Made by a program: the position numbers and the translations under genes. Under the pieces are notes generated by a model that worked only from the letters and a program-made list of their open reading frames with translations, was not told where the DNA came from and did not search any database. 64,000 nucleotides of DNA from an uncultured Bacteroidales bacterium (GTDB lineage Bacteria; Bacteroidota; Bacteroidia; Bacteroidales; Muribaculaceae): assembly GCA_902785925.1 (NCBI GenBank), contig CADAAI010000007.1, positions 1-64,000 of the forward strand. Reading direction: 5' to 3'. Positions 22,966 through 34,100 of this stretch are shown piece by piece. How positions within the stretch are numbered: position 1 is the first letter of the stretch; each line of letters begins with the position of its first letter.

Positions 22966-24456
22966 ATGGACACAACATTTGATATACCGACCTTTTTCCA
23001 CAACCTATGGAGCCTGTTGTGCTTCGATCCTGCTAAACCGCTGGTGTTTAATAGCGGGTTGTTCTGGTGCCTATTCTTGATTTTCCTGCCCATCTATGGC
23101 ATGCTTAAGAACAAGCGCACCAAGATGATGATTTTTGTCATCGCTTTCAGCCTTTACTTTTTCTATAAGTCAAGTGCCTGGTTCTTCTTGTTGCTGGTAG
23201 CGACATCGATTCTTGACTGGTTTTTCGCCTTGCAAATCAAGAATGAGACTACTCGCAAGATGCGCCGTTTCTGGCTCTGGCTAAGCATTGTCATTTCGGT
23301 AGGCATCTTGGGATTTTTCAAGTACACCAATTTTCTCTTGTGGAACATCAATGAGTTGGTTAAGACCAACTTCCAGCCACTCGATTTGATAATGCCACTG
23401 GGCATCTCGTTCTACACATTCAAGACCATCAGTTACGTGGTCGATGTGTATAAAGGAAAGATTGAACCCACCAAGAGTTGGCTTGATTACTTGTTCTACC
23501 TGTCATTCTTCCCTGCGCTAGCTATGGGTCCTATTGTACGCGCCGAGAAGTTCTTGCCGCAGTTGAGCGACAATAAGGAACCGACCAGGGAGATGGTTTA
23601 CAGTGGCTTTTGGCTCGCTCTGATGGGTCTTATAAAGAAGGCTGTATTTGCCGACTACATTGGCCAGTACAGCACCATTGCCTTCGGCACAGCTGCTGGT
23701 TATAGCGGCTATGAGCTTGCAATGGCGATGCTTGGCTTCACTTTGCAGATTTACTGTGACTTCTCGGGCTATAGCGACATGGCAATCGGTTTGGGCCGCA
23801 TCATGGGCTTTGACCTAGGCATAAACTTCGATTTTCCTTATCGTTCGCAAAACATGACAGTGTTCTGGAAACGCTGGCACATAACTTTGTCTAACTGGCT
23901 TATGGACTATGTTTATATTCCATTGGGTGGTAACCGCAAGGGTAAAGCTCGTCAGTATCTGAACCTGATGATTACGATGCTGGTGGGTGGACTGTGGCAT
24001 GGCGCTGCATGGAACTACATCGTGTGGGGTGGTGCTCATGGCGTGGCGCTTGTAGTGCACAAGTTCACCAAGAAACCTCTCGATCGATGGTTCCCAAGCG
24101 AGAAGAAGGGGGTGCAGTTTGTGTCATGGCTACTTGCGTTCATTTTCATCTGCATTACCATGACAATATTTGGTGCTGGCGATGTTGCTAATTCTTGGTT
24201 GGTGATCAAGAAGGCTTTCACTCAGTTTGATGTTGCTTATTTTGTGCCATTCTTCACAGCGCGCAAAACATGGTGCATCCTGGTTGTAATTATTTTTGCA
24301 CTTCACTTTGTCCCCAAGAAAATATATCAGGCAATCACCGATTGGTTCGTCAACTGCCACTGGCTCATCAAGCTGCTCATCTTCATTGTAATAGTGCAGC
24401 TCTTTATCCAGTTCTCTATGGCCGAAGTTCAACCATTCATTTACAATCAGTTTTAA
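22966..24456 (+). CDS. MBOAT-family O-acyltransferase (AlgI/PatA-like)
   Basis: 496 residues with about ten membrane helices. MBOAT signatures: MPLGISFYTFKTISYVVDVY, FFPALAMGPIVRAEKF, DFSGYSDMAIGLGRIMG, WHITLSNWLMDYVYIPLGGNR and the catalytic His in MLVGGLWHGAAWNYIVWG. Such proteins move acyl groups, usually acetyl, across the inner membrane for O-acylation of alginate, peptidoglycan or other glycans. Second gene of the SGNH-MBOAT pair, followed by a strong terminator. The acceptor is unknown. The nearby muropeptide enzymes point to peptidoglycan, but a capsule or lipopolysaccharide acceptor is equally possible. Confidence 0.92.
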   Translation: MDTTFDIPTFFHNLWSLLCFDPAKPLVFNSGLFWCLFLIFLPIYGMLKNKRTKMMIFVIAFSLYFFYKSSAWFFLLLVATSILDWFFALQIKNETTRKMRRFWLWLSIVISVGILGFFKYTNFLLWNINELVKTNFQPLDLIMPLGISFYTFKTISYVVDVYKGKIEPTKSWLDYLFYLSFFPALAMGPIVRAEKFLPQLSDNKEPTREMVYSGFWLALMGLIKKAVFADYIGQYSTIAFGTAAGYSGYELAMAMLGFTLQIYCDFSGYSDMAIGLGRIMGFDLGINFDFPYRSQNMTVFWKRWHITLSNWLMDYVYIPLGGNRKGKARQYLNLMITMLVGGLWHGAAWNYIVWGGAHGVALVVHKFTKKPLDRWFPSEKKGVQFVSWLLAFIFICITMTIFGAGDVANSWLVIKKAFTQFDVAYFVPFFTARKTWCILVVIIFALHFVPKKIYQAITDWFVNCHWLIKLLIFIVIVQLFIQFSMAEVQPFIYNQF

Positions 24457-24461
24457 GATTT

Positions 24462-24501
24462 ATAGCGCTCACTTCAGCTGAAGTGAGCGCTATGTTTTTT
24501 T
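24462..24501 (+). terminator. Strong palindromic terminator
   Basis: A perfect 32-bp palindrome (24462-24493, centred in CTTCAG|CTGAAG) followed by a T-run. It ends the 17.5-24.5 kb plus-strand run just before the convergent feoAB stop. A second inverted repeat based on AACAGCTG/CAGCTGTT lies at 24505-24537. Confidence 0.9.
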
Positions 24502-24570
24502 AATAACAGCTGTTCCGTTTAGCACTGGAGCAGCTGTTGATGTTTATGTTTTTTACTTGTTTGAAGAGCG

Positions 24571-27099
24571 CTAGAATAGAGATCCTATCTGGAAAACTAA
24601 TGTTGAGACTATCCAGGCGACAGCAGTGGTGTAGAGGGCGGCGAATAAAGCCCACTTCCAGCTGCCAGTTTCACCTTTAATGGCAGCTATTGTCGCTATA
24701 CATGGGAAGTAGAGTAGTACGAATAGCAGGAAACTGAATGCTGCAAGAGGTGTTATGCCGTCGGCAGTCATTTTTGCATTTAGCGAACTATATTTCACAG
24801 TGTCGTCGCTTACTGTGTCATCATCGGCAAAGCTGTCGTCATTGCTGTATATCACGCCTAAAGTCGAGGCCACAATTTCTTTTGCTCCCACGCCAGCAAT
24901 GAGGCCCACGTCAAGCTTCCAGTCAAAGCCATTAGGTGTGAACACAGGCTCTATTGTCTTACCAATCATTCCCAAGTAGCTGTGCTCCTGTTGCTCCTGG
25001 CTAGAGCTGTAAGCATCATGGTTGGGGTAGTATCCCAGAAACCATACTATTATTGAGGCTACCAGGATGATGCCTCCCATCTTCTTTAAATACTGTTTGC
25101 CTTTCGACCATGTGTGTCGCCAAATGGCTTTAGCTGTTGGGAAACGGTAGGGTGGGAGCTCCATAACAAATGGAGTGTCGTCGTTCTTGATAAGGAAGTG
25201 CTTTAGCACTCGGCTCATGATGATTGCCACCACGATGCCTATAGCATAAAGCGAGAGCATAATCAGGCTCTGATAACTTGCAAAGAATGCACCTATTATC
25301 ATGATGTAGATGGGCAATCTTGCCGAGCAACTCATGAATGGTAGCACTAGCATGGTGATTAGGCGGCTGTTGCGACTCTCGATGGTGCGTGTGGCCATGA
25401 TTGCCGGCACATTACAGCCAAATCCCATAATCATGGGGATGAACGATTTCCCATGCAGTCCCATACCGTGCATTAGCTTGTCCATGATGAATGCTGCACG
25501 CGCCATGTAGCCCGAGTCCTCCATTATTGAAATAAAGAAGTAAAGGATAAGAATTTGTGGGAGGAACACAATTACCGAACCTACGCCACCAATGATGCCG
25601 TCGGCAACCATCGCTTTGAGTGGCCCTTCTGGCAAATAGGTTTCGGCCATTCCTTTAAGCCATTCTACTCCTGCGTCAATCCAATCCATGGGATATTGCC
25701 CCACAGTGAATGTAACCCAAAACATTAGCCACAGGAATACAAAGAATAACGGAAATCCCAGCCATCGGTTGGTGACAATGTTGTCGAGCACTTTTGTAAT
25801 TTGATGAACATCAGTGTTGTTGCCCTCAATAAAGCTCTCCATTAGGGCGCCATTAATGAAACCATACTTGGCGTTCATGATGGCATTCTCGCTATCTTCG
25901 TTAGTGTTCTGCTTGATGCGCTTAGCCTGCTCGTCCCGAATAGCTATAATTTCCTTGCCGTTAGGCAGTTCCAGAGCCGTTTTTTCGGCATCGCTGTCAT
26001 TCTCCATGAGTTTGATGGCGAGATAGCGTAGCGAATATCGGTGCCTGATTTGCGAGTTCTTCTCGAGCTCGGTTTTTACCTTGGTAATGGCATCTTCAAG
26101 GTAGGGGCCATGATTGATGTGAATATGGCGGAACACATTGTTCTTCACCTTATTACCTGCGGCAAAGTCATCTTCGTGCTCAATATCCTTTCCATACTCA
26201 CGGTGCCAGTTCTGAATCTCGGCGGCAATCTCAGGGTTTATGTTGCCGTTCTCATCGATATAGTCGACACCTTCATACAAGTTGATGATGATGTGGAACA
26301 GCAGGTCAACGCCCTTCCCAGTCTTGAATACTGTGGGAATCATTGGCACACCAAATAACTGCCCCAGCTTATAGTTGTCGAGTTTGTCGCCCTTGCGCTC
26401 CAAGTCATCGTACATGTTCAGGGCGCACACCATGCGCAAGTCCATGTCGATGAGCTGCGTAGTGAGATAAAGGTTGCGCTCTAGGTTGCTCGAGTCGATA
26501 ACATTGATGACAACGTCGGGGGTCTTCTCAATAATTTGCTTGCGCACATAGAGTTCCTCAGGACTGTAGGCGGTTAGGGAGTAGGTGCCTGGCAGGTCTA
26601 CTAGATTGAATGTGTAACCCTCGAAGTGGCAGGTGCCTTCCTTGGCATCGACCGTTACGCCGCTGTAGTTGCCCACATGTTCGGTAGCGCCGCTGGCAAA
26701 GTTAAACAGCGACGTCTTGCCGCAGTTGGGATTTCCAACTAGTGCCACGTTGATGGTGCGGCGTTTCTTGGTCGCCAGATTCTTGAGGCTGGCATCAAGT
26801 GCCTCAACTTCAACAATTTCGCTGCCGTTTGACTTAATGTCATCATTAAATTGCTGTGCCATGGTAGCAGCCTCTTCTTGACTCACCACCTCGATCATCG
26901 CTGCCTCATCGTGGCGCAACGACAACTCATAGCCCATTATTTTGTATTTCACAGGATCTTGCAGTGGTGCATTGAGAATGGACTCCACAGTCTTACCTTT
27001 GATAAAGCCCATCTCAATGATGCGTTTTCGGAATCCGCCGTGGCCCATAACCTTTACCACAACACCTTTTTCGCCTGTCTTGAGTTCTGAAAGTAGCAT
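24571..27099 (-). CDS. feoAB: FeoA-FeoB fusion ferrous iron transporter
   Basis: 842 residues. Residues 1-75 are an SH3-like FeoA domain (MLLSELKTGEKGVVVKV, then MGFIKGKTVES). A linker leads to the FeoB G domain with G1 GNPNCGKTS (122-130), the switch region NYSGVTVDAKEG and G3 DLPG (168-171). The membrane part has the two Gate motifs (PFMSCSARLPIYIMI among them) and ends with several helices. It imports Fe2+ across the inner membrane. FeoAB fusion is typical of Bacteroides-type species. Single gene, divergent from ruvA across a 365-nt spacer with inverted repeats. Confidence 0.96.
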   Translation of the reverse strand: MLLSELKTGEKGVVVKVMGHGGFRKRIIEMGFIKGKTVESILNAPLQDPVKYKIMGYELSLRHDEAAMIEVVSQEEAATMAQQFNDDIKSNGSEIVEVEALDASLKNLATKKRRTINVALVGNPNCGKTSLFNFASGATEHVGNYSGVTVDAKEGTCHFEGYTFNLVDLPGTYSLTAYSPEELYVRKQIIEKTPDVVINVIDSSNLERNLYLTTQLIDMDLRMVCALNMYDDLERKGDKLDNYKLGQLFGVPMIPTVFKTGKGVDLLFHIIINLYEGVDYIDENGNINPEIAAEIQNWHREYGKDIEHEDDFAAGNKVKNNVFRHIHINHGPYLEDAITKVKTELEKNSQIRHRYSLRYLAIKLMENDSDAEKTALELPNGKEIIAIRDEQAKRIKQNTNEDSENAIMNAKYGFINGALMESFIEGNNTDVHQITKVLDNIVTNRWLGFPLFFVFLWLMFWVTFTVGQYPMDWIDAGVEWLKGMAETYLPEGPLKAMVADGIIGGVGSVIVFLPQILILYFFISIMEDSGYMARAAFIMDKLMHGMGLHGKSFIPMIMGFGCNVPAIMATRTIESRNSRLITMLVLPFMSCSARLPIYIMIIGAFFASYQSLIMLSLYAIGIVVAIIMSRVLKHFLIKNDDTPFVMELPPYRFPTAKAIWRHTWSKGKQYLKKMGGIILVASIIVWFLGYYPNHDAYSSSQEQQEHSYLGMIGKTIEPVFTPNGFDWKLDVGLIAGVGAKEIVASTLGVIYSNDDSFADDDTVSDDTVKYSSLNAKMTADGITPLAAFSFLLFVLLYFPCIATIAAIKGETGSWKWALFAALYTTAVAWIVSTLVFQIGSLF

Positions 27100-27115
27100 A
27101 TATATATTTTTTTTG

Positions 27116-27123
27116 CAAAATTA
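27116..27123 (-). promoter_or_regulatory. -7 box of feoAB
   Basis: The minus strand reads TAATTTTG, 16 nt before the feoAB ATG at 27099. A TTG lies 16 nt further upstream (27140-27142), slightly closer than the usual 19-21. Confidence 0.5.
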
Positions 27124-27174
27124 CAATTATTAATGAAATCAATTAATCGCTATTAGGAGTTATTTTCGTATTGA

Positions 27175-27223
27175 ATATACCAACTTTTAGGTATATTACT
27201 TATTTAAAGTATTAGTTTAATAC
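27175..27223. promoter_or_regulatory. Two inverted repeats upstream of feoAB, candidate operators
   Basis: ATATACC (27175-27181) and GGTATAT (27190-27196) form a perfect 7-bp inverted repeat with an 8-nt spacer. GTATTA (27209-27214) and TAATAC (27218-27223) form a second with a 3-nt spacer. They lie 76-124 nt upstream of feoAB inside the 365-nt AT-rich spacer, where an iron-responsive regulator could bind. The regulator is not identified. The rest of the spacer up to 27400 shows only AT-rich sequence. Confidence 0.45.
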
Positions 27224-27406
27224 AAAGGCTTTAAAAGCTTGATTAACATTATAAAAACATTGCCCTGTATAATTAAACCAATAATTTAATAATTGTATTC
27301 TAATATGCTTGTGTTTAATTAGTTAGACATTGTTGGTTTTTGCTGTTTGCAAAAAACAGATTCCATTGGGTAATTTGGTGTGATATTCACATTTTAAAGC
27401 GATAAT

Positions 27407-27437
27407 TTTGTGCATTGAATGAAAATATTTAATTTTG
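27407..27437 (+). promoter_or_regulatory. Promoter of ruvA-sprA
   Basis: TTTG (27407-27410), 19 nt, TAATTTTG (27430-27437), an exact consensus match, 27 nt before the ruvA ATG at 27465. A second TAATTTTG at 27403-27410 overlaps the -33 element. Confidence 0.75.
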
Positions 27438-27464
27438 TCATTCAATTCAACATTTTTTAAGAGT

Positions 27465-28055
27465 ATGTACGACTATATTTCAGGAACAATTTCGGAGCTT
27501 AATCCTGCGTATGTTGTGGTTGACAACAACGGTCTTGGTTACATGATTAACATATCGTTGACGACCTATAATGAGGTTTCGAAGACGTCCCGAGACGATA
27601 TTGTTAAACTTTATGTTTATGAAGCAATTAGAGAAGATGCACATGTGCTCTTTGGATTTGCGACGAAGCATGAGCGCGAGTTGTTCATGATGCTGATTAG
27701 TGTGAGTGGAGTGGGGCCCAATACTGCCCGCATGATACTCTCATCACTCTCGCCTGCCGATCTTGAACAATGTATAGCCAACGGGAATGTATCACTACTA
27801 AAATCGGTTAAAGGAATAGGCGGAAAAACAGCCCAAAGAATTTTAGTTGACCTGAAAGATAAAATAAAAGTGGCATCCGATACGTTATTAGATAGTAATA
27901 GCGCACCGAGTGCTGTCTATGATGAGGCACTAGCCGCGCTGGTTATGCTCGGCTTCACCCAGCAGATGTCGCAAAAGGCTCTCAAAAAGCTCCTTAAGGA
28001 GAATCCTGCCATCACGGTAGAAGAGGCCATTAAGAAGTCGCTGAAGATGATGTGA
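27465..28055 (+). CDS. ruvA: Holliday junction branch migration protein RuvA
   Basis: 196 residues, the usual size. RuvA tetramers bind Holliday junctions and recruit RuvB. Signatures: MYDYISGTISELNPAYVVVD at the OB-fold N-terminus, two helix-hairpin-helix units (LISVSGVGPNTARMILSSL and LLKSVKGIGGKTAQRILVDL) and the C-terminal RuvB-binding helices. The longer frame from 27435 overlaps the -7 box at 27430-27437, so the ATG at 27465 is the start. It lies 52 nt upstream of sprA, an arrangement I recall from other Bacteroidota. Confidence 0.96.
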   Translation: MYDYISGTISELNPAYVVVDNNGLGYMINISLTTYNEVSKTSRDDIVKLYVYEAIREDAHVLFGFATKHERELFMMLISVSGVGPNTARMILSSLSPADLEQCIANGNVSLLKSVKGIGGKTAQRILVDLKDKIKVASDTLLDSNSAPSAVYDEALAALVMLGFTQQMSQKALKKLLKENPAITVEEAIKKSLKMM

Positions 28056-28107
28056 CGCTTGTTGCGAAGGCTACGGGCGTGATGCCGCCAAAAATTAATT
28101 GTTGACG

Positions 28108-31100
28108 ATGAATTTTTTTAATTCAGGAAATACTAAAAAAACATTGACAACATTGCTGCTCACAGTGCTAATTAGCGTTGTGGCAGTCAACGTTGCGCAT
28201 GCACAATACAACAACTCTACCCTTACACCACCGCCTCCAGTTCCCGACAAGAGTGCTGTTGATAAAGAACAGAAAAAGAGTAGCGTAAAGATGCGTTATC
28301 AGGTTCACCCAACGGTGCCAGAGAACTACGAAGACTTGCGAGAGGGAGAGTATGCTGCTGACCTGAAGAATCCTAGTAACATCGTCACTGAGGCTGAGTA
28401 TGACTATGAGACAGGTTGCTACATTATTCATACCAAAGTGGGTGACTATGATGTTGTTACTCCATTCATCCTCACTGCCGAAGAATATAACGACCTCACG
28501 CTTCGTGAGTCGATGATGCAGTATTATCGCCAGAAGAATTCCGAGACTGCTGAGGAGAAGAAGAAAAACCCGTTCAATTTCCTCGACATGCAGTTTGGCT
28601 TAGGTCCACTTGAGAAGGTGTTTGGTCCTGGTGGTGTTCAGCTTAAAACTCAGGGCTCTGTTCAAATTAAGATGGGTATCAAGACCAACAAGACTGATAA
28701 CCCAGCTTTGTCGATGAACGCTAAGCGCAAAACCTATTTTGACTTCGACCAGAAGATACAGGCTACTATTCAGGCTTCAGTTGGTGACAAGATGAAGTTT
28801 AACATGACTTACAACACCGACGCCACCTTTGAGTTTGATAATAAGAATCTTAAGCTCGCCTACGAGGGCAAAGAAGATGAGATAATCAAAAACATAGAGG
28901 CCGGTAATGTGAGCATGACTACTGGTTCGTCGCTCATTAGAGGTGGATCGGCATTGTTTGGTGTAAAGACCAAGCTGCAGTTTGGTCGCCTCACAGCCAC
29001 CGCACTCGTTTCGCAGCAGAACTCCGAGTCTCAAACCGTAAATACTCGTGGTGGAGCCCAGACCACAGAATTCTATATTACCGCCGACAAATATGACCAG
29101 AACCGCCACTTCTTCCTGTCGCACTTCTTCCGTGACAACTACGATAATTGGACCGAGAAGCTGCCTCTGATATCGAGCGGTATCAATATTACACGTATTG
29201 AGGTGTGGGTAACCAATAAACGTGGCAACTTCAATGAGTCGCGCAACATCATGGCGTTCATGGACGTTGCCGAGAATGAACACATTGGCAACAGCCATTG
29301 GCAGCCTACCACCAGTATGGCAAATCCTACCAATACCTCTAACACCTTGCTTGACGAGATAAAGACCAATTATCCCGAGGCGCGCTTTATTAGCCAGGCA
29401 GCTACGGCACTATCACCGTTGTCGGCCTATGGTTTTGAGGGTGGTAAGGATTATGAGAAGATAGAGAGCGCCCGACTACTGTCGAACAGTGAGTACAAGC
29501 TAAATTCTTCTCTTGGTTACATATCACTAAACACTGCTCTGGCTAGTGACGAGGTTCTCGCCGTAGCCTTTCAATACACCTATATGGGCAAGACCTACCA
29601 GGTTGGCGAGTTTGCCAGCGATGTGGCATCGACTGAGCAGTCACTTTATGTCAAGATGCTTAAGTCCACTACCATTAACACTCAGGTGCCCATGTGGGAC
29701 TTGATGATGAAGAATGTGTACTCGCTGGGAGCATATCAGGTACAAAAGTCAAACTTTAAGCTCAACATTAAGTACTTGAATGACACTACTGGTATCGAGC
29801 TTCCTTATATCAATGAAGGTAACATTTCGGGAGTACCACTTCTGAGAGTGATGAACCTCGACCGCTTGGATGCCAATAACAATTTTAATCCCGATGGACG
29901 TTTCGACTTCATTGAGGGCTACACCGTTACCACATCGGGTGGTAAGGTGATTTTCCCTGTTGTAGAGCCTTTCGGTTCTCACTTGAGAAAGAAGATTGGC
30001 AACGACGCCATTGCGAACAAATATGTATATGAGGAACTTTACACCATGCAGATCACCGAGGCTCAGCAGGTTCAGGACAAGAACAAGTTTGTGCTTGCTG
30101 GTGAGTATCAGTCGACCAATAAGAATACCATCAGCCTAAACGCTACCAATGTGCCTCGAGGTTCGGTAGTTGTTACAGCAGGTGGAGTTACACTTACAGA
30201 GAACAGCGACTATACAGTCGACTACACCATGGGAACTGTGACCATCACCAACCAGAGTATCATTGATGCTGGTACCAACGTAAGTGTTTCGCTTGAGAAC
30301 CAGTCGACCTTCAGTACTCAGCGCAAGACCCTGCTAGGCCTTGATCTTGACTATGCTTTCAACGATAATTTCCACATTGGAGGTACGGTGATGCACTATG
30401 GTGAGAAAAATATCACCGAGAAAGTGGCCATTGGTAATGAGATTGTGAACAACACCATTTGGGGAGCTCGCATTTCTTATAAGTCAAACTTCATGTGGCT
30501 TACCAACTTGCTCAATAAGATTCCGACAGTCAACGCTACAGCACCGTCGCAGGTGAACTTTAACGGCGAGTTTGCGCAGTTGTTGCCGCACCAGTCGCGC
30601 ACAGGCTCCAATGCCGGTAGCTCTTATATCGACGACTTTGAGTCGACACAGACGGGTATAGATTTGCGTTCTCCCTACTCATGGTTCCTTGCGTCAACGC
30701 CATATGATAATGCCAACGATGCACTCTTCCCCGAGGCGGCACTATCTAATGATGTGAACTACGGCAAGAACCGTTCGTTGCTCTCGTGGTACTACATCGA
30801 CCGCTTGTTCACACAGCGCAACTCGTCCTACGTGCCAGGTTACATCAAGAACGACCTCGACCAGCTTTCCAACCCCTACGTACGTGAAATTCCTTACACC
30901 GAGGTGTTCCCTGGTCGTGAGTTAAACTATGGTGAGGCTTCAACAATCCAGACTCTTAACCTTTCGTTCTATCCCAAGGAACGAGGCCCCTATAACCTTG
31001 ACGCTGAAAACGTTGATCCCGACGGCAACCTGCTCAATCCCGAGACTCGTTGGGGTGGTATCATGCGCAAAATTGATAATACCGACTTCGTTACCAATAA

Positions 31101-34100
31101 TGTTGAGTACATCAAGTTCTGGCTGCTCGATCCTTTCCTCGATGAGAGCAACCCCAACCGCGAGGGTGGTGACTTCTATATCAACCTTGGTGAGATAAGC
31201 GAGGATATCCTTAAGGACGGTCTCAAGAGCTACGAGAACGGTTTGCCTTATCTTGATAATGACGCCGATGCAGTCAGGGAGACCAATTGGGGTAGGATAC
31301 CGACCAAGTCGTCGCTCACCTATGCCTTTGAAACAGCATCGGGCTCTCGCGTGCGACAGGATGTAGGCCTTAACGGACTCAGTACTGCCGATGAACAGAC
31401 TTTTGAGAGCTATCAGAACTATGTCAACAAGTTGCGCAGCATACTGCCAGCCGAGACCATCGCTAAGATGGAGGAAGACCAATTCTCGCCAATCAACGAC
31501 CCTGGTGGCGACAACTACCACTTCTATCGTGGTTACGACTACGATGAGCAGCGTCTCTCGATTCTTGAGCGTTATAAGCACTACAATGGTACCGAGGGTA
31601 ACTCGCTGGCGCAGGAAGACGCTGCCGATGGTATGTATCAGAGCTCGCGCAGTGTGCCTGATGTAGAGGATATCAACCAGGACAACACGCTCAACGAGTA
31701 TGAGCGCTATTTCCAATATAAGGTGTCGATTCGTCCCGAGGACTTGCAGGTAGGCAGAAACTACATCATCGACAAGCAGGAGTCGGTTCAGCCTACCCGC
31801 AATGGCGAGGATCAGCACGTAACTTGGTACCAGTTCTGCATCCCAATCAAGGATTATGAGAAGGTGATAGGTTCTATCAATGATTTCTCTTCTATAAGGT
31901 TCATGCGTATGTTCCTCACGGGATTCAAAGAGACAACTCACTTGAGGTTTGCCACACTGGAGCTCGTCAGGGGCGAGTGGCGCAATTATGACTACAACCT
32001 CAATGGTCGCGCCGATATGCCTGGAAGCGGCACTATCAATGTCAACACCGTCAACATTGAGGAGAACGCCAGCCGCGAACCTGTGAACTATGTGCTTCCA
32101 CCGGGCGTAACTCGAATCGTCGACTCAGGACAGTCGCAGATTACCCAGCTCAATGAGCAGTCAATGCAGATGATGGTCGAGGGACTTGAGGCGGGTGATG
32201 CACGTGGTGTGTACCGTAACACCAACCTTGACTTGCGTACTTACAAGCGTTTGCAGATGTTCGTCCACAACGAGGCATTTATCAACGATGCTACCAACCT
32301 CAAGAACGGAGACATCTCGCTCTTTGTGCGCATGGGTTCCGATGTCAAGAACAATTACTATGAGTATGAGATTCCTCTGAATGTAACTCCTCCGGGTCAC
32401 TATAGCAACAACAGTTCATCCGACCGACTCGCTGTGTGGCCAAATGAGAATATGCTCGACCTTGACCTTGATGTGCTCACTGCCGTCAAGAAGAACCGCA
32501 ACGCCGAGAAGATGGCTGGTAACCCCGAAGTGGGCTACACAAGGCGCTATCAGGAGCAAGACCCCAATAATCCACGCAACCATGTATATGTGATGGGTAA
32601 CCCATCGCTCAGTAAGGTGAGGGTGATGCTGATTGGTGTAAGAAACAATACTGCTGGTACTACCAAGGATTTCATAGTTTGGGTCGATGAGCTTCGTGTT
32701 ACCGACTTCGACAGCGAGGGTGGCTGGGCAGCCAAGGCTAGCATGACTCTCAACCTCAGTGATATTGGCGTGCTGAATGTGGGTTGGCACAAGGAGACAA
32801 GCGGATTTGGTTCGGTTGACCAGAGCATGACGCAGCGTCGTCTTGACAATTATGACCAGTACAATGTTGCTGTTCAGGCCGATATGGGACGCTTTGTACC
32901 CGAGAAGGTGAAGCTGCATGCTCCCGTCTATTTCTCCTACAGCAACGAAAAGGTAACACCTAAATATAATCCTCTCGATGAGGATATCCTGCTCAAGGAC
33001 GCTCTAGATGCTTGCGCCACCGATGAGCAAAAGGACTCTATCAAGTCCTATTCAGTGAGGGAGACTGTTGTAAAGAATTTCTCGATTTCGGGACTTAAGT
33101 TTGATGTTAAGAGCAAGAACCCAATGCCTTGGGATCCTGCAAACTTTACGTTCAACTATTCATTCAACAAGACTCACAAGTCAAATCCCGACTATGAGTA
33201 TGAGAATACCAACGATTACCGTGGTAGCATGCAGTATGCCTGGAATCCTTACATTAAACCATTCAAGCCTCTGGACAAGGCTATTGACGCTAAGAACAAG
33301 AATATGAAGTTCTTCCGTGAGTGGGAGTTCCGCTGGTTGCCAAATTCAATTGCGTTTAGTACTAATATCTCAAGATATTACTATGAGCAGCAAACTCGTA
33401 ACGAGACCGATATTGATATTACTCTCCCAGTGTCGGTGAGCAAAAACTTCTTGTGGGATAGGCAGTTTGCTCTTTCTTGGAACTTCACCAAGTCGCTCAA
33501 CGTGTCGTTCAATAGCCAGACCACAGCTCACATCTTGGAGCCCATCGGTCAGGTGAACCGCAAACTCTTCCCCGATGCGTACCGCGACTGGCGCGACAGC
33601 GTGTGGCGCAGCATCAAGGACCTTGGCACTCCATGGGCCTATAATCAGACGTTCACAGCGTCCTATAAGGCTCCGTTCAGTGCTATTCCTATCTTGAGTT
33701 TCATCACAGCTAACGCGACCTATAACGCGACTTATCGTTGGGACCGTGGTACCGAGATTGCTGGAATCATCTCGGGTAACAACATTGCCAACCAGTCTTC
33801 GCTCAATATCGACACTCGACTCAACATGGAGACTTTCTATGGCAAGGTTCCATATCTAAAGGACGTGCAGAAACGATTCTCGTCGTCGAGTGGCGGACGC
33901 GACAATAAGGCAGGTAAGAAGAGCGAGAAGAAGGCCAAGAAGTTTGACCGAACATTCCAACTCAGCAATGACACCACAACGCTTGTTAAGCATAACATGA
34001 ACGTCAAGAAGGTGAGGGTTACTGCAACCACGATCGACGGCAAGCGCTATCCTGTTAAATTCAATGTTAAGGATAACAATAATATCGAGATTTTGAACCG

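Noticed and set aside
27435..27465. ruvA start at 27435
   Set aside because: It overlaps the consensus -7 box, so it would not be in the mRNA.
30940..31941. 333-residue minus-strand frame inside sprA
   Set aside because: Antisense shadow of sprA; no start signal or domain.
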